A stretch of DNA of 64,000 nucleotides from positions 1-64,000 of the forward strand of contig NJFT01000144.1 of NCBI GenBank assembly GCA_002221725.1. Reading direction: 5' to 3'. Below are positions 13,073 through 23,717 of the stretch, piece after piece. The translations under genes were made by a program, and so were the position numbers. Below the pieces are notes generated by a model. It was not told where the DNA came from and did not search any database. It saw only the letters and a program-made list of their open reading frames with translations. How positions within the stretch are numbered: position 1 is the stretch's first letter; every line of letters begins with the position of its first letter. Origin of the DNA: Scedosporium boydii (taxonomy: Eukaryota; Ascomycota; Sordariomycetes; Microascales; Microascaceae).

Positions 13073-14154
13073 CTAAGTCAACCTTTCACAGGCTTGTTTT
13101 TACCACCACTTATTTCGTCCAGGCCAGAATAGCCAGATGCTGCAACATGAAGCATGAGACATAGTTGTCTTGACAAAGAGCGTCACAACAAAGTTGACCC
13201 GCTCTGAATCAAGCCACCCTTCGCTCTCTTCTGTCCAGCCCAGTGGGCACTTCGGACATCTACGATTCCAAGGTACTTACTCACTGCAGTGCTGCATTGG
13301 CACCGGCACGCCGCACTACTGCTCGCATCCCTCACCCGGCAAGGACGGGACGCGGAGACATTCACGGAAACATCGCTACAGGGAATCGCCTGAAGTCGCG
13401 GCACGTCGGGTGGGAGAGGACATGATACACATTTGTTAACTTACAGCACCACCAACATAACCACGCAACACATACGCAGAGACATCCGCAACTAAATCAT
13501 ACACTTTGACACGCCCGCTCCACCCGCAAACATGTTTCGTTTCCTTCTTTGTTGCATTCCTTTATTGATGCCTGTACCTGTCTCCCCCGAACTGGGGGAT
13601 CGGGGAACAACCGCCTGGAAATCAAAACCCTCCAAACCCTCCCTGAATCTCCTCCCTGTAACTGCGCTTTCTCTGGGGTATACCACTGATCCGCCTCTTC
13701 TCTTCAAATTCAGCTAAACGTTTCTTACCCTCTCCACTCGCGAAGTTTGCCGTCCACCGTCCGGCTTTCTCCATCGGCCGAAACAAGGCTGAAGAGCTAA
13801 TAAGATATGCTATCGGACTTGCGCCACGGGGGGCTGTGAATTGCCACTGTAGGCCAAATGACTCCCGAGTCTACCAAAAAGCATAAGGACGCATCGCGGC
13901 GCGGTGTCTTCGACATCAAGTAGTCGATGGAAGGAGGGGAGAGAGTTCATTCCTAGTCACTACCCATAACGGGCGAGTGTCTCATTCGTAAGGAAACACC
14001 CTTCACAAGTGTGCAGGGACCTGCATGGCATGCGTAGAAGCAACTGACTGCCAAGATGATAAAACCCCGTCACCACCTTGAAAAAAAAGAGTGTTTGCCA
14101 ATCATCACTAGGGCTCGCCCCCCTCCCCGCAGGCATCCACAAAAGGAAACGCCT

Positions 14155-17100
14155 TTACTCCTCTTCCGAGTCCGACGAATCACTACTATCCTCCATCGCC
14201 GTCGGTGTTAGAGCCGCGGTGATCGAGTCATTCATCGTCTTAGGCGATCCCGCCCGAGCACCAGCACCACCCGTACGGAACTGGTCGCGGATGCCCTTGA
14301 GCTTGCTGATGCGCTCTTCTTGCTCCCGAGCGTTCATGGGCTTGTTCTTCTTCTTGGGCTTTGGTGGCCGTGACAGCGGTGCGTTGTCCATATGGGGACT
14401 GCTGCCGCCGCCTAGACCCGCATCTGCCGACCCCCCGCCGTCTCGTCCGAAACCGGGAATTGCCTTGGCGCAAAGATCCCACAGCTTCTGAATCGCGTTG
14501 GTACTGAGCTGGTCGATGTCCAATTCGAGCACTCCAGCATTGTTTTCCTGATTCTAAGTTAGCACGTCTGCACGCTACGAATAAAAAGGACTACGGGATA
14601 CGACAGTGGAATTACTACTTACAGCTTGGCCGGTATCCTTCTTGATTATCGAAATAGCTTGTTCGATGCTCGGATACGAAGGATCGCTGAGTGCATTGGC
14701 GATCTGGTTCCTCTCGGCGGCACCCCAAGAGCGCTCCTTCTTAGCGGGCTTCTTAGCACCGCCGCCGGACTTCTTGGGAACCGCGGGAGCCGTCGACTTC
14801 CTGCCACCACCACCACCGGCGCCACCCTTGGCCTTGCTCGGCTTGCTAGGCCTGGCCTTGGCGGGCTTCTCCGACCTCATGGCGGCGAACTTCTGTTTCT
14901 CCGCGAGCAAACTCTGTTGGACGGTAGACAACACAGTTGACTGGAGCCTGATGAGCGCCTCATTGGGTAGGTCCTCCATGTACAGCTGATTCAGCTTCGT
15001 CGTCTCCTCTTGCAGCTTCTCCTGCAGCGTCGCGATCGTCGCCGCCAGCACCGCCGCGTCGCCTCCGCCCACGGAAACCTCGGCCTCGGCCTCGGACTCC
15101 TCGTCGCTGTGGAGGTCGGACGCCGTCGATCCCGCTTTGCTGGACGCATGCTTGGCGAGCCACTGGTCCTTTTTGGCCATCTCCGACTGGAAGAGAGACC
15201 TGAGCTGCTTGCCCTGAACGTGCACGGGCGTACCCGCCGTGTTGAACTTGAAACAGTTGTTGAACATCAAATCCATATCGCCTTGGAACTGTTTGGGGTG
15301 GGTGTACTCCCCAGCGTTCAGCTTGGCCGCGATCGTGCTCAGGTCCATTGGCTTCTTAATTATATTAAAATACGTAGGGATACCGAGGGCAACGGGGTCG
15401 ACGGGTACGAGGAAGGCCGCATTGAGATGGAAGTGCTTCTCATCCATAATTTCACGAAGCACTTCATCGCAGAACTGGATCTCGGGCTTGAGATTCTTCT
15501 TGGAGACTGAGGACTTGGACGAATAATCGATGTCCTTGCTCTTGGGCGGGTGAATAGCCCGCTTGGGCCTGTCGCCATCGGCATTCGTCGAAGCGCGTCG
15601 GATCTGTGGTACACCTCCAGGAGGGAGGGCGAAAGTTTGAGGCTCGGCACCGTCTGTGGGGCTCGTGGCAATGCTGGAAGCCCTGCGGTTCGCCTGCGCC
15701 TGCTTCGACTTGGGAGGTGGGCGTTCCGCAGCCGCGGGAGGAGCGGCCGCCTTCGCGGTGGGAGTCTCCGCTGCAGGAGACACGTGGTGGGCAGAGGCGC
15801 GGTGCTCGTGGTGACGAGACGGCATGTGCTTCGACGTGGCCTTGGACCGCGGAGGCTCCTCCTCCGGCACGGATAGCGACTTTGTCCAGATGGTCTCGAC
15901 GACGTTTAGGCCGGCGTGGGTGATGTCGTGATACTCGCCATTGAAAGTCAACGTGTTCTTGTAAATAAGGGAAAGCCTTCCCTTAAAGTCACCCAGGGTG
16001 CGGAAATGCTGGTCGCGTAGTCCGCGCTCGAGCTCGCCGAGATCTGTAGGGTCATCCACCTTCTCGAGGTATGCGGCCGCGAGCGTAGGCCAGAGCTTGA
16101 CTACGGAGTCCTTGAAGTGCATTCCGTTTTTGGTCTTCTTGACACCCGCGATAATGCGTCGCATCTCCCGCATCTGGTAAGGTGTGAGGACGCGCTTTTC
16201 GAGATCAGTGTTGTTCCAATTTTCAATGCCCTGCAGTCCCTTAGAGTTCTTAAGATCGGCAGTTACTGTTGAAACCTGGACCTCCTCCTGCGGTTCTGTC
16301 TTGGCGCGTTTCGCAAGGGGCTCGTCGCCCGAATCCTCGTCGCGTTCCCGGGCAATCTTGGCTGAGGAAGTGGGTGCGGCATCATCCATCGCCACGCCGA
16401 CATGCTCGTCGACGGGAGACTGGACAATGGCATCGTCGGTAATGTTGAGCTGCGACATGCCTTCGGGACCTTGTGTGGAAACGTCTTGTTCCTGATCTGC
16501 GGCGGGAGATTCTCGCTTTTCGTCGACGGCCATAGCGTCGCCAGTGTCGGCAGGTTTCTTCTCCTCAGGCGCAGAAGATTTCGATTCGGCGGATTCCGCC
16601 TCTTTGGATTCTTCGGTCTTGGAAGGTTGCGCGTCCGAAGAAGAGGATGGCTTTTCTATAGTGGAGGGTTCGGTAGCAGTAGTCGTAGAGGTGGTGGTAG
16701 CTTCGGTGGTGTCAGGCTTCGCATCAGCGTCGGTCATATCGACGTCCTCGCTCTTCTTGGCGTCTACCGTTGCCGGCGCCTCCGCCTCCTTCTCCTCCTC
16801 CTTCTTCGTCTCGGCCTTGGCTTCCGGTAACGTTACGGAATCGGCGTCTGGCTTAGTGCCCGCCTCGTCAGAAGCTATCGTCTCTGTGGCAGGGGCGGCT
16901 TCTTCGGATTTGCGAGAGGCGGCGCCCTCGTCGCTGGTGGCTGTTACGCCGTTCGGACCGTCGCTACTCTCCGACTTAGTTCCGTTGCCGTTGACTTTTG
17001 GGGCTGCCTCCTCGCTTTCCGCGGCTTTGGGACTAGAAGGTGGCTTGAGCCTAGTCAAAGAAAAGACTGGGTTAGCAATCAAGTCCGTCATCTCCAGGGG

Positions 17101-17292
17101 AAAAGAATAAATCAATTCATCATGCATGGCGCGAAGGCCAAACGCGAGAGGGTGCATATCACTGGAGGCACGGATAAAGGGCGAATGCGCATACCCATTG
17201 AGCTCTGTCTTTTGTTCCCTAGACACGTCTGGGGACGCAGACTTCTGCTCCAGTGTGGGAGCATTGGGTTCTGGTGTCGCCATGGCCGCCAT
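14155..17292 (-). CDS. bdf1: BDF1-type double bromodomain and NET-domain protein (BET family)
   Basis: Exon 1 is 14623-17292 and exon 2 is 14155-14553, with a 69-nt GTAAGT...TTAG intron, giving 1022 residues. The N-terminal third is acidic and rich in Ala, Glu and Ser. Bromodomain 1 lies at about residues 365-475 and bromodomain 2 at about 600-710, with the acetyl-lysine-binding Asn visible in NTLTFNGEYHD and in FNNCFKFNTAG. A basic linker rich in Lys, Gly and Ser precedes the NET (ET) domain, which is interrupted by the intron: AERNQIANAL ... KKDTGQA / NQENNAGVLELDIDQLS. The tail is Ser/Asp/Glu-rich. Known BET proteins bind acetylated histone tails and recruit transcription factors such as TFIID. 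Near the N-terminus a possible 144-nt intron (17051-17194; GTATGC donor, GCTAAC branch site, CTAG acceptor) contains no stop; removing it would give 974 residues. Confidence 0.92.
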
Positions 17293-20200
17293 GGACTGAA
17301 GACGGGGCGAGAATAGGAGAGAAAAGTAGAGAAAATGGAAAAAGAGGTTTACGGACGGCGGCTCGTTTCGAGAATGGCAGGCGCGCCGACGAAAGTGGAT
17401 GGATTCAGCCCGAAGCGTGGTCGAGGATGGCGCATGCGATCAAGCCAGAGGGAGGATGTTTGACTGAAACAGCTCCGGAACCCAGACAAGTACGAGAGGG
17501 AGAGGTAAAGTTTCGCGTTGGAACTCTTTTTGCGATCGACCCGTGAAGTAAGAGCGCTCTTTCCAGTTGGGACTTTTTGTCAGTCACGACCGAGAGTTTG
17601 ACGTCAAGAAAAGAAGTCGCGATGGGGAGGAAGAAAAAAAGTGGGCGTTGCGGCAATTTATATAAGCTTGCGACTTGAGAGAAGGGACGAGTCGCGAATA
17701 GGTAGAGTGGCGAGGCGCGATCGATTGGGGAGGCAAGGACAGAGAGATACGACGGGAAGGTTGCCGCATTCGATGGTCCAATCTATCGCGAGGAGAAGAA
17801 AAGAGATGCAGGCGCAAAGCGCAATTGCAATTGCGCAAAAAAGTTGCGGCTTACCAACGGAGGTCTTCTTCCCGAATGAGGAAATCACCTTGGGAATAGG
17901 TTCGAGGCTGATCGCGACGGCGATGGGCGACGGTCGCAAGGATGAGGGCAGTGGTGAGATGATTAAAAGAGATAAGGTGGTCCAAGCCAAGCCCAAGTAA
18001 GTAAAAAGCGCGCGACTCAAAGGGAATTAAGTTGGTAAAGCCGATCGCGACAAGGAGATGGTCGGAAGGTTGTATTATGACAAGTCGCGATTGTCTCTCG
18101 GAAGACTACGTAGGGGTTAGAAAACTAAAGTAGGGGAGAAATAATAAAAATAGAATTAGGAAGTTTGATGCGGCTCCTCTGTTGATATCGTGTTCTGAGG
18201 AAATGGGGGGGGAGAAGGGATTTGCTCGTCGTGTGTGGCCAGAGCTTTCCGAATGTGGGAGTGCTGTGAGTGGAGGGATATGAAGCTTTTCGAGAGAATG
18301 GGAAAAGCGCGTGCACGTCAGTTGGGATTTTCCCGACCGGCGCGCGACGTGGTATTTATCAGAAATGCGACAAACACCCCCTTCGGTAACGCGGATTATA
18401 CGGAAAATGGGAAATGCTGGGTTTCGTTTTATCGGGGCGCACAGGGAAAACGGGGCAAGGACAACTTCGAACTTACCCTAGCCAAAAGTCGAAAGAGAGA
18501 AATAATTCTGGTTGGTCGAATGGGAGAGAGAGGAAAAGAGGTTGGTGGTCAGTGCTTTTCGTCGAGTTGAGGAAGAGAGGAAAAAGAGGGTCTAAAACAC
18601 GTGAAGGCTGCGGTTGGGTTGGGGTGGGAAGGGGGGCGTTTTAATAAAAAGAGGAGGGAAGGTGGGAAAAATAAAAAAAGAAAAATAAAAAAAATCCCAA
18701 GGGAAAATAAAAATTTGGCTCGAGGTTGGGAGGTTGACATTTATGCACATGGAGGGGTGGTGTGGCTGTTGTGGGGTGTGGGCGGGGACCGGAGGCAGCT
18801 TTGGAGGGTGTGATTGGAGGATTTGGAGAACACGATTGGCTGCCTTGGGGTGGCCCAGCCACACAGTGTTGCACTGCATCGTATCGATGAAATCCGCCAC
18901 AGAGAGGCACGTGAAGAGTGGCGTCAGATTGACGTTGCCACAATACGAGGGCAGAACGATGTCATGGTTGGTTGGATTAGCCACAGCTACTTTTCGCTAG
19001 CGGAGCCGGATCGGAGCTTGACAAGCAGGGCGGGAGCTTTGGCTGGTGGAAAGGGCCTGGAGATTTACATGCGACTCTGCGTTCCCGTGTTACGAGATGG
19101 TTGGAATGTCGACGATTGAACGAGGGAAAAGTATAACGGCAATACGAGTACACAGGTAAACCCAGTCAACAAGAGGCTGTAAACACCCGTCGCATATCCC
19201 GTGGCGACTGCAAACAGCGGAATAAAAACTTGTGTTCTCCAGAGCCTAGCTCGACGTGTCATTGTAGTGTTCGCGGAGTTTTCCTGCGTGTTAGTGAGAA
19301 ACCAGTCATCCGTAAGCTGTCGCCCCAATTGGCAAATGTCTCCTCTTGAAGGAAGGAGAGAAGCGGACTGTTGAATTGGGGAAAGCGGCAGACCCGTCGG
19401 TTTTAATCGTGAATGAGACCGGCTTGTGATAGGGTCGGGTTGCAGAGGCGTTTGGCGTGTTGTCGAGAAACATCCTTGAGTTGACACTGATTCATCTCTT
19501 AGATATTGTGAGCATGTTTGGTGTCGACGATGCCATTCGGCATGATCTCCAAAATATAATCGCAGCCTCATCCGATGGGGGCATCTGAGTTATTAGTACG
19601 AAAACAAAATATCAGAATTCCGAGGTCGTACAAGATATATCGTAGAAAGATGGTGACGATTGAGAAGAATAGAAAAAGCAACATGGTCCACGTCGCCCAA
19701 CAAACAATTCGAGACAGACAGCACCAAGCGCGACGCTATGTTTATTCTTGGGCGTTGAGGCGAGGCTCGAAATCGAGGGGCCCTAGCGTATTTGAGTTAT
19801 CCTCAAAATTATGAGAGCCGTGTTCGATTTTTCGCATGAGAGTTCCAGGCGCATCAGTAAAGTTGGTGATGTGATGATGGAGGAAGCAAGTCGGAAGAAG
19901 ACGCGTCGAGAAGCGACGTGGCGGCCAATTTTGAGTTTGATTGAATGAGCCATCAATTGATGTTTCTTTGCATGGCTCAGGTGACGAGGTGTCTCATACC
20001 TCATTTAGCAAGCATATGCTCCAATGCATGTATATGTATGTAGACAAAATGTACTTCGTAATGCCTAGTTAGATGCATTCCAAGCATGGAAGGTTTTAAG
20101 ACACACCAGGTGTGTGCCTATTTCATCCAATCACGTCGAGCCATCCTCTGGCTTCAGAGCAATCATAGGCAAGGGGGCCTGGGCTGGAATCCTGGGTCCA

Positions 20201-21003
20201 GAAGCAAAGTCTGGCCAATCATGGGCAAGTTAGTACTGGTCCTAGCATGGTATGGCGAATCAGCAAAGCGTCGTGGAACCGGGATTGCTGTCTCTGCCCT
20301 AAGGGTAATTTCAACACAGCCACATTCTTTTTCTTCCTCGTCCGCTATTTACACGCCCTCCTTAATTCTTTTCACTTCTTTTTTTCATGATGGAACAACG
20401 ATTTTGTCGCAGACGAGTGGTGCTTCGCTCCTGGAATTCCGATTAGCTTGATCGTCCGTTTAGCGGGATGGGGGTGCGCTGATGATGAATGATGTTACAG
20501 TTACAAGTCCTTGTTAGTCTGGGCTTCCTTCGAAGTCAAGTCGCGGATTTGGAACAAATGTCCCGAAATTAGTCATTTAAATTCACGTGATTTGGTGAAA
20601 TGATGTCACCTGACTTGAATCTTCGACCCGAGCCTGCACGAGGTACGTACCCATGTTCGTTCAGGCTGAGGTTTTGGCGGGGAAGGAAAGCTCGAGCCTC
20701 CAGGAAGCGGCAGAAAAAAAAAAGTTTCCTGAATGGCAGAAAAATTTCAAGTCGCTAGCAAAACAATAAAAAAACCGACGACAATACAAACACACAGACC
20801 GCCCTCCAGGTTGGTGAACGATCCCCTCATTCCTACAATTATTACGGAGTCCATGAGCCATTGAAACCATTTCCGGATATTTCCATCTTGAATTCGAATA
20901 TCCTTCTTTATTTCCGACTGTGTAGGTCCATATCGGGCCGCCCGAGTCACCACTCTCCTCTCGAATCTACACGTACAGTCCACCTACCAGATACAAACCG
21001 AAA
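17293..21003. other. Divergent intergenic region between bdf1-like and Utp12-domain genes
   Basis: The 1.3 kb next to the bromodomain gene is purine-rich on the plus strand, hence pyrimidine-rich on that gene's strand, as expected for its promoter and 5' leader. One doubtful small ORF (19065-19262, minus) is listed separately. An exact TACTTCGTA lies at 20052-20060. The remaining ORFs look like chance reading frames. Confidence 0.55.
19065..19262 (-). CDS. Doubtful small membrane protein, 65 aa, possibly truncated
   Basis: The ATG at 19262 opens a 65-residue frame beginning with a basic MTRRARLWRTQ segment, followed by hydrophobic residues 12-48 that could span a membrane once or twice. A short basic N-terminus followed by PLFAVATGYATGVY looks like a small fungal mitochondrial or ER membrane protein. 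The part after residue about 28 looks less like real coding sequence, so an unrecognised intron or a truncation is possible. A longer in-frame version starting at 19571 exists but its extra N-terminus looks non-coding. I cannot assign a function. Confidence 0.3.
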   Translation of the reverse strand: MTRRARLWRTQVFIPLFAVATGYATGVYSLLLTGFTCVLVLPLYFSLVQSSTFQPSRNTGTQSRM

Positions 21004-22236
21004 ATGTCTGCGAAACGGAAAGCGCCATCGAAGCTGGCGATGCCAGTGATAAAGCCCAGCGCGCGTCTGCCGATTAAGACGTCCATTGACGAAAAGAATG
21101 CTACCGTCGCCGAGTCTGCTGCTTTTTCAGCCTTCGAACCCATCCAAATTTCTTCAGATAGCGAGTCGGAGGAAAGCGCCTCGGATGAGGAGGAGGAGGA
21201 GGGAGAGGATGACAAGGACGAAGAGATGAAGGATGCTGAACAGGAAAATGGTGACGACGAACAAGAAGAGCCAGCTGCATCAGAGCCTGCAAGGAAAAGG
21301 GCGAATGGCGGAACTGCGCGGCCAGCCAAGGAGGACGACGCCGGGACGGACGGGACGGACTCGGAAGCCGATGCGGCGCCGACGTTTGGCGATTTGCTGA
21401 GGCAGCAGCAGACGATAGACGTAAACGCCGCATTCGCCGGCCAAGCGGGCTCCTCCGGCGCCCTCGCTACGCAAAACATCACACGAACGATCACGGTACC
21501 CTCCGCGTCCTCTCTCGGTACCGTGCTCAACCAAGCTCTCCGCACCGACGACGCCGAACTACTCGAATCCTGCTTCGCCACCACGGACCTCTCCGTCGTG
21601 CACAACACCATCGAGCGCCTCGAGAGCAGTCTGGCGTCCAACCTCCTGATGCACCTCAGTTCGAGGTTACATTCGCGACCTGGGCGGGCGGGCACGCTGA
21701 TGCACTGGGTGCAGTGGACGTTAGTCGTGCACGGAGGTGCGTTGGCGGCTCAGCCTGAGGCGCTCGCGAGGTTGACGAAGCTTCAGAAGGTGCTTGCGAC
21801 GCGGGCGAGAGGGTTGAATAGCTTGTTGGTGCTTAAGGGAAAGTTGGATCTTTTGGATTCGCAGCTTAAATTGAGGAAGAAGATGCAGGCGAGGAATGCC
21901 CGCAATCCCAGCGGTGAGGACGATGATGATGAGGATGAGAACGTGATTTACGTTGAGGGAGAGGATGATGCTGGTGATGAGGGAACGGGCGTACGGAGGC
22001 GGGGCGTTGTCGATGACGATGATGAGGTTGAGGGTGTACTTCTCGCGAACGGCATCGGTGGCGATTCGGATGATGAGGAGGATGACTTGGGCGGCGAGGA
22101 GGGTTCGGATGATGAGGAGGGCGATGAGTCCCCTGACGAGGATGAGGTGAACTATGATGACGTGGATGATTCGATGGCGGAGGACGATGATAGCGATGAT
22201 GCGGCGCCTCCGGCTAAGAGAGTGAACAAGTCCTAA
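21004..22236 (+). CDS. Utp12-domain protein, UTP5-like SSU processome component
   Basis: Single exon, 410 residues. The N-terminus has basic segments, then an acidic run of Glu/Asp (about residues 50-85). A helical domain from about 150 to 290 (containing TFGDLLRQQQ, SLGTVLNQAL, DLLDSQLKLRKKM) matches the Utp12/Dip2 C-terminal domain of the UTP-A complex proteins Utp5 and WDR43. That complex acts in the nucleolus on the 5' external transcribed spacer of pre-rRNA. The tail is again strongly acidic with blocks of Asp/Glu, ending in a basic AKRVNKS. Yeast Utp5 carries a WD40 propeller before this domain; here there is none and no upstream exon was found, so this is the shorter form. Assignment as UTP5 rather than another Utp12-domain protein is an inference. 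Confidence 0.75.
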   Translation: MSAKRKAPSKLAMPVIKPSARLPIKTSIDEKNATVAESAAFSAFEPIQISSDSESEESASDEEEEEGEDDKDEEMKDAEQENGDDEQEEPAASEPARKRANGGTARPAKEDDAGTDGTDSEADAAPTFGDLLRQQQTIDVNAAFAGQAGSSGALATQNITRTITVPSASSLGTVLNQALRTDDAELLESCFATTDLSVVHNTIERLESSLASNLLMHLSSRLHSRPGRAGTLMHWVQWTLVVHGGALAAQPEALARLTKLQKVLATRARGLNSLLVLKGKLDLLDSQLKLRKKMQARNARNPSGEDDDDEDENVIYVEGEDDAGDEGTGVRRRGVVDDDDEVEGVLLANGIGGDSDDEEDDLGGEEGSDDEEGDESPDEDEVNYDDVDDSMAEDDDSDDAAPPAKRVNKS

Positions 22237-22479
22237 GTGGAGAGGAGCAAGGTTGTGTTGGAGGAAAGGGTGTTGAGGTTGTTGGTACATGGAGAAAATG
22301 TGTTGTAGATCTGCTGATACAATAGACAACCGCGGATGCAGGGTACATGTAGTCGGCGCACGGCATAATTGCAATTGGAATTTTGTATTTTCTGGCATTT
22401 TAGAACGGGGGAAGCTGCAGAAGATTCTTTTCGTTCTCTTTCTTTCCTGCTCTCTATTGGAATTGGGGTGCAGTGCTTG

Positions 22480-23055
22480 CTACCCTCGATTCACTTTGTT
22501 AAGCTTGTTCCCCCTGCGTCGACGATTGGTGCCGCTCTCACTCTGTCCTAGGAGTGCCTCCCGCATCTCAAACTCGCGCATTTTAACAATTCGCTCCCAG
22601 TGCTCTACCTCGTGCTTCCAATACTTCTGGTCTGCAATAGAGCGTCGAGAATCCTCTAATTGTTTAGGTGAAAGCCCTGCCTGGCTTAAGACTCCCCGAA
22701 TGGACAGCGCGAGGTGTCGCCATTGAGATACGGTCCACTTGTCCGCACCAAGGTTCTCCTGAAAAAGGGTTTGGAGCTCGTCGAAGGAGTGAACACACTC
22801 TATTTTCCAATACTCGCGGTCGGTAATACCCATCCGGATCTCGTGGACTTCGGACTGGTCAAAGCAGTCGTTGAGCATTTCGCGCCTCCACTTGTAATCT
22901 TCTTCGACATTCTCGTCCCCAAACTGGGGTTCAGGAGTCGCGCTGTCTTGACGCTGTGCTTCCTGCTGAAGCCTCTCGGAAAGGGCCTCAGCGAAATAGT
23001 CCCGACTTTCTTGTCCGGAAGGACTGTCGATAGCTTTAGTGGCTGGTGATTCCAT
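22480..23055 (-). CDS. Uncharacterised helical protein, 191 aa
   Basis: A single-exon frame. I chose the start at 23055 (MESPATKAID) because the 15 codons before it look like leader sequence; an in-frame upstream start at 23100 exists. The protein is highly charged and probably helical throughout. It contains two similar segments, each with a DREYWKIE / DQKYWKHE core followed by a helix (about residues 80-95 and 150-165), suggesting an internal duplication. The C-terminus is basic. It converges with the Utp12-domain gene, 243 nt apart. I do not recognise the family and propose no function. Confidence 0.55.
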   Translation of the reverse strand: MESPATKAIDSPSGQESRDYFAEALSERLQQEAQRQDSATPEPQFGDENVEEDYKWRREMLNDCFDQSEVHEIRMGITDREYWKIECVHSFDELQTLFQENLGADKWTVSQWRHLALSIRGVLSQAGLSPKQLEDSRRSIADQKYWKHEVEHWERIVKMREFEMREALLGQSESGTNRRRRGNKLNKVNRG

Positions 23056-23717
23056 GGTTGTGACGCGTGGAGAGCGAGAACAGAGGATGATTCCAGTCAC
23101 TGGATGTCTTCCTGGTTCATGCTGGGGCGCGAAAGCACGTGACAGTATAGGCGCGACGAGACGCCCGATTCGCTTGTGGACACCAACATTGCTCCGACAG
23201 CGAAACCTGAGATCACTAATAATCTACATAGAGCTAGCAATGCGGTCCCTCCTTCCTCGGCTCGGCCATTGTGGTCAATCAAAATACTTGCGGCCTTCAT
23301 GGCAGCCGTGCCGAACCGCGCATCGACGTAGCAAAACCCAGTTTTGGTAGGGCGGAGGGCCTGGCTCCATGGTCACATAAAGAGCCGACGGGAATCTCCC
23401 GCCAACCGGGACAAATGGAGCCGGGACGCGGAGGGCGCTGCGCCGATCCCGCTTCCTTAGGTTCCTTCTATTTAATGTTACCCTTTACCCAGGGACTTGG
23501 GGATTTTTATTAGGGCCGGCTGTTAAAGAAGGTATGGAATTCTTAAAAATGGGATAGAATAATTTGAACTTTTATAAAAAGGACGGGACCAGCGCGGTCG
23601 CCTCCCCTGAAGACTCGGGGTTGAAATCGTATCTATCTTCCGCCCAAAGATCGCCTCCATTTACTCGCAAGCGTGGAAGTGACATCGTCACACGCCAAAC
23701 TCTCAACTTCAGCGAAA
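23056..23717. other. Divergent promoter region
   Basis: This is shared 5' DNA of the uncharacterised gene (-) and the acetylxylan esterase (+). A TATAAAAA-like element lies at 23573-23581, about 140 nt upstream of the esterase start codon. No gene is seen. Confidence 0.5.

Larger units (their letters stand above)
5857..14154. other. 8.3 kb gene-free block upstream of the LaeA-like gene
   Basis: This stretch separates the 5' end of the LaeA-like gene from the 3' end of the bromodomain gene, both on the minus strand. ORFs of up to about 200 codons exist on both strands, but none shows a recognisable domain, good codon pattern or plausible splicing. It contains four exact copies of TACGAAGTA (7133, 7295, 8015, 11635), a GT-run near 9990, a GACCG pentamer array at 12266, and A/T homopolymers near 13000. 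The part from 12400 to 13720 is C-rich and pyrimidine-rich on the plus strand and could be a leader of an unseen transcript. A long regulatory region or non-coding RNA is possible but not shown. Confidence 0.55.

Noticed and set aside
16544..17110. 188-codon ORF antisense to the bromodomain gene
   Set aside because: Mirror of the Glu/Ala/Ser-rich N-terminus of the real protein.
20967..21695. 242-codon ORF antisense to the Utp12-domain gene
   Set aside because: Low-complexity Ser/Ala translation that is the mirror of the acidic coding strand; no family match.
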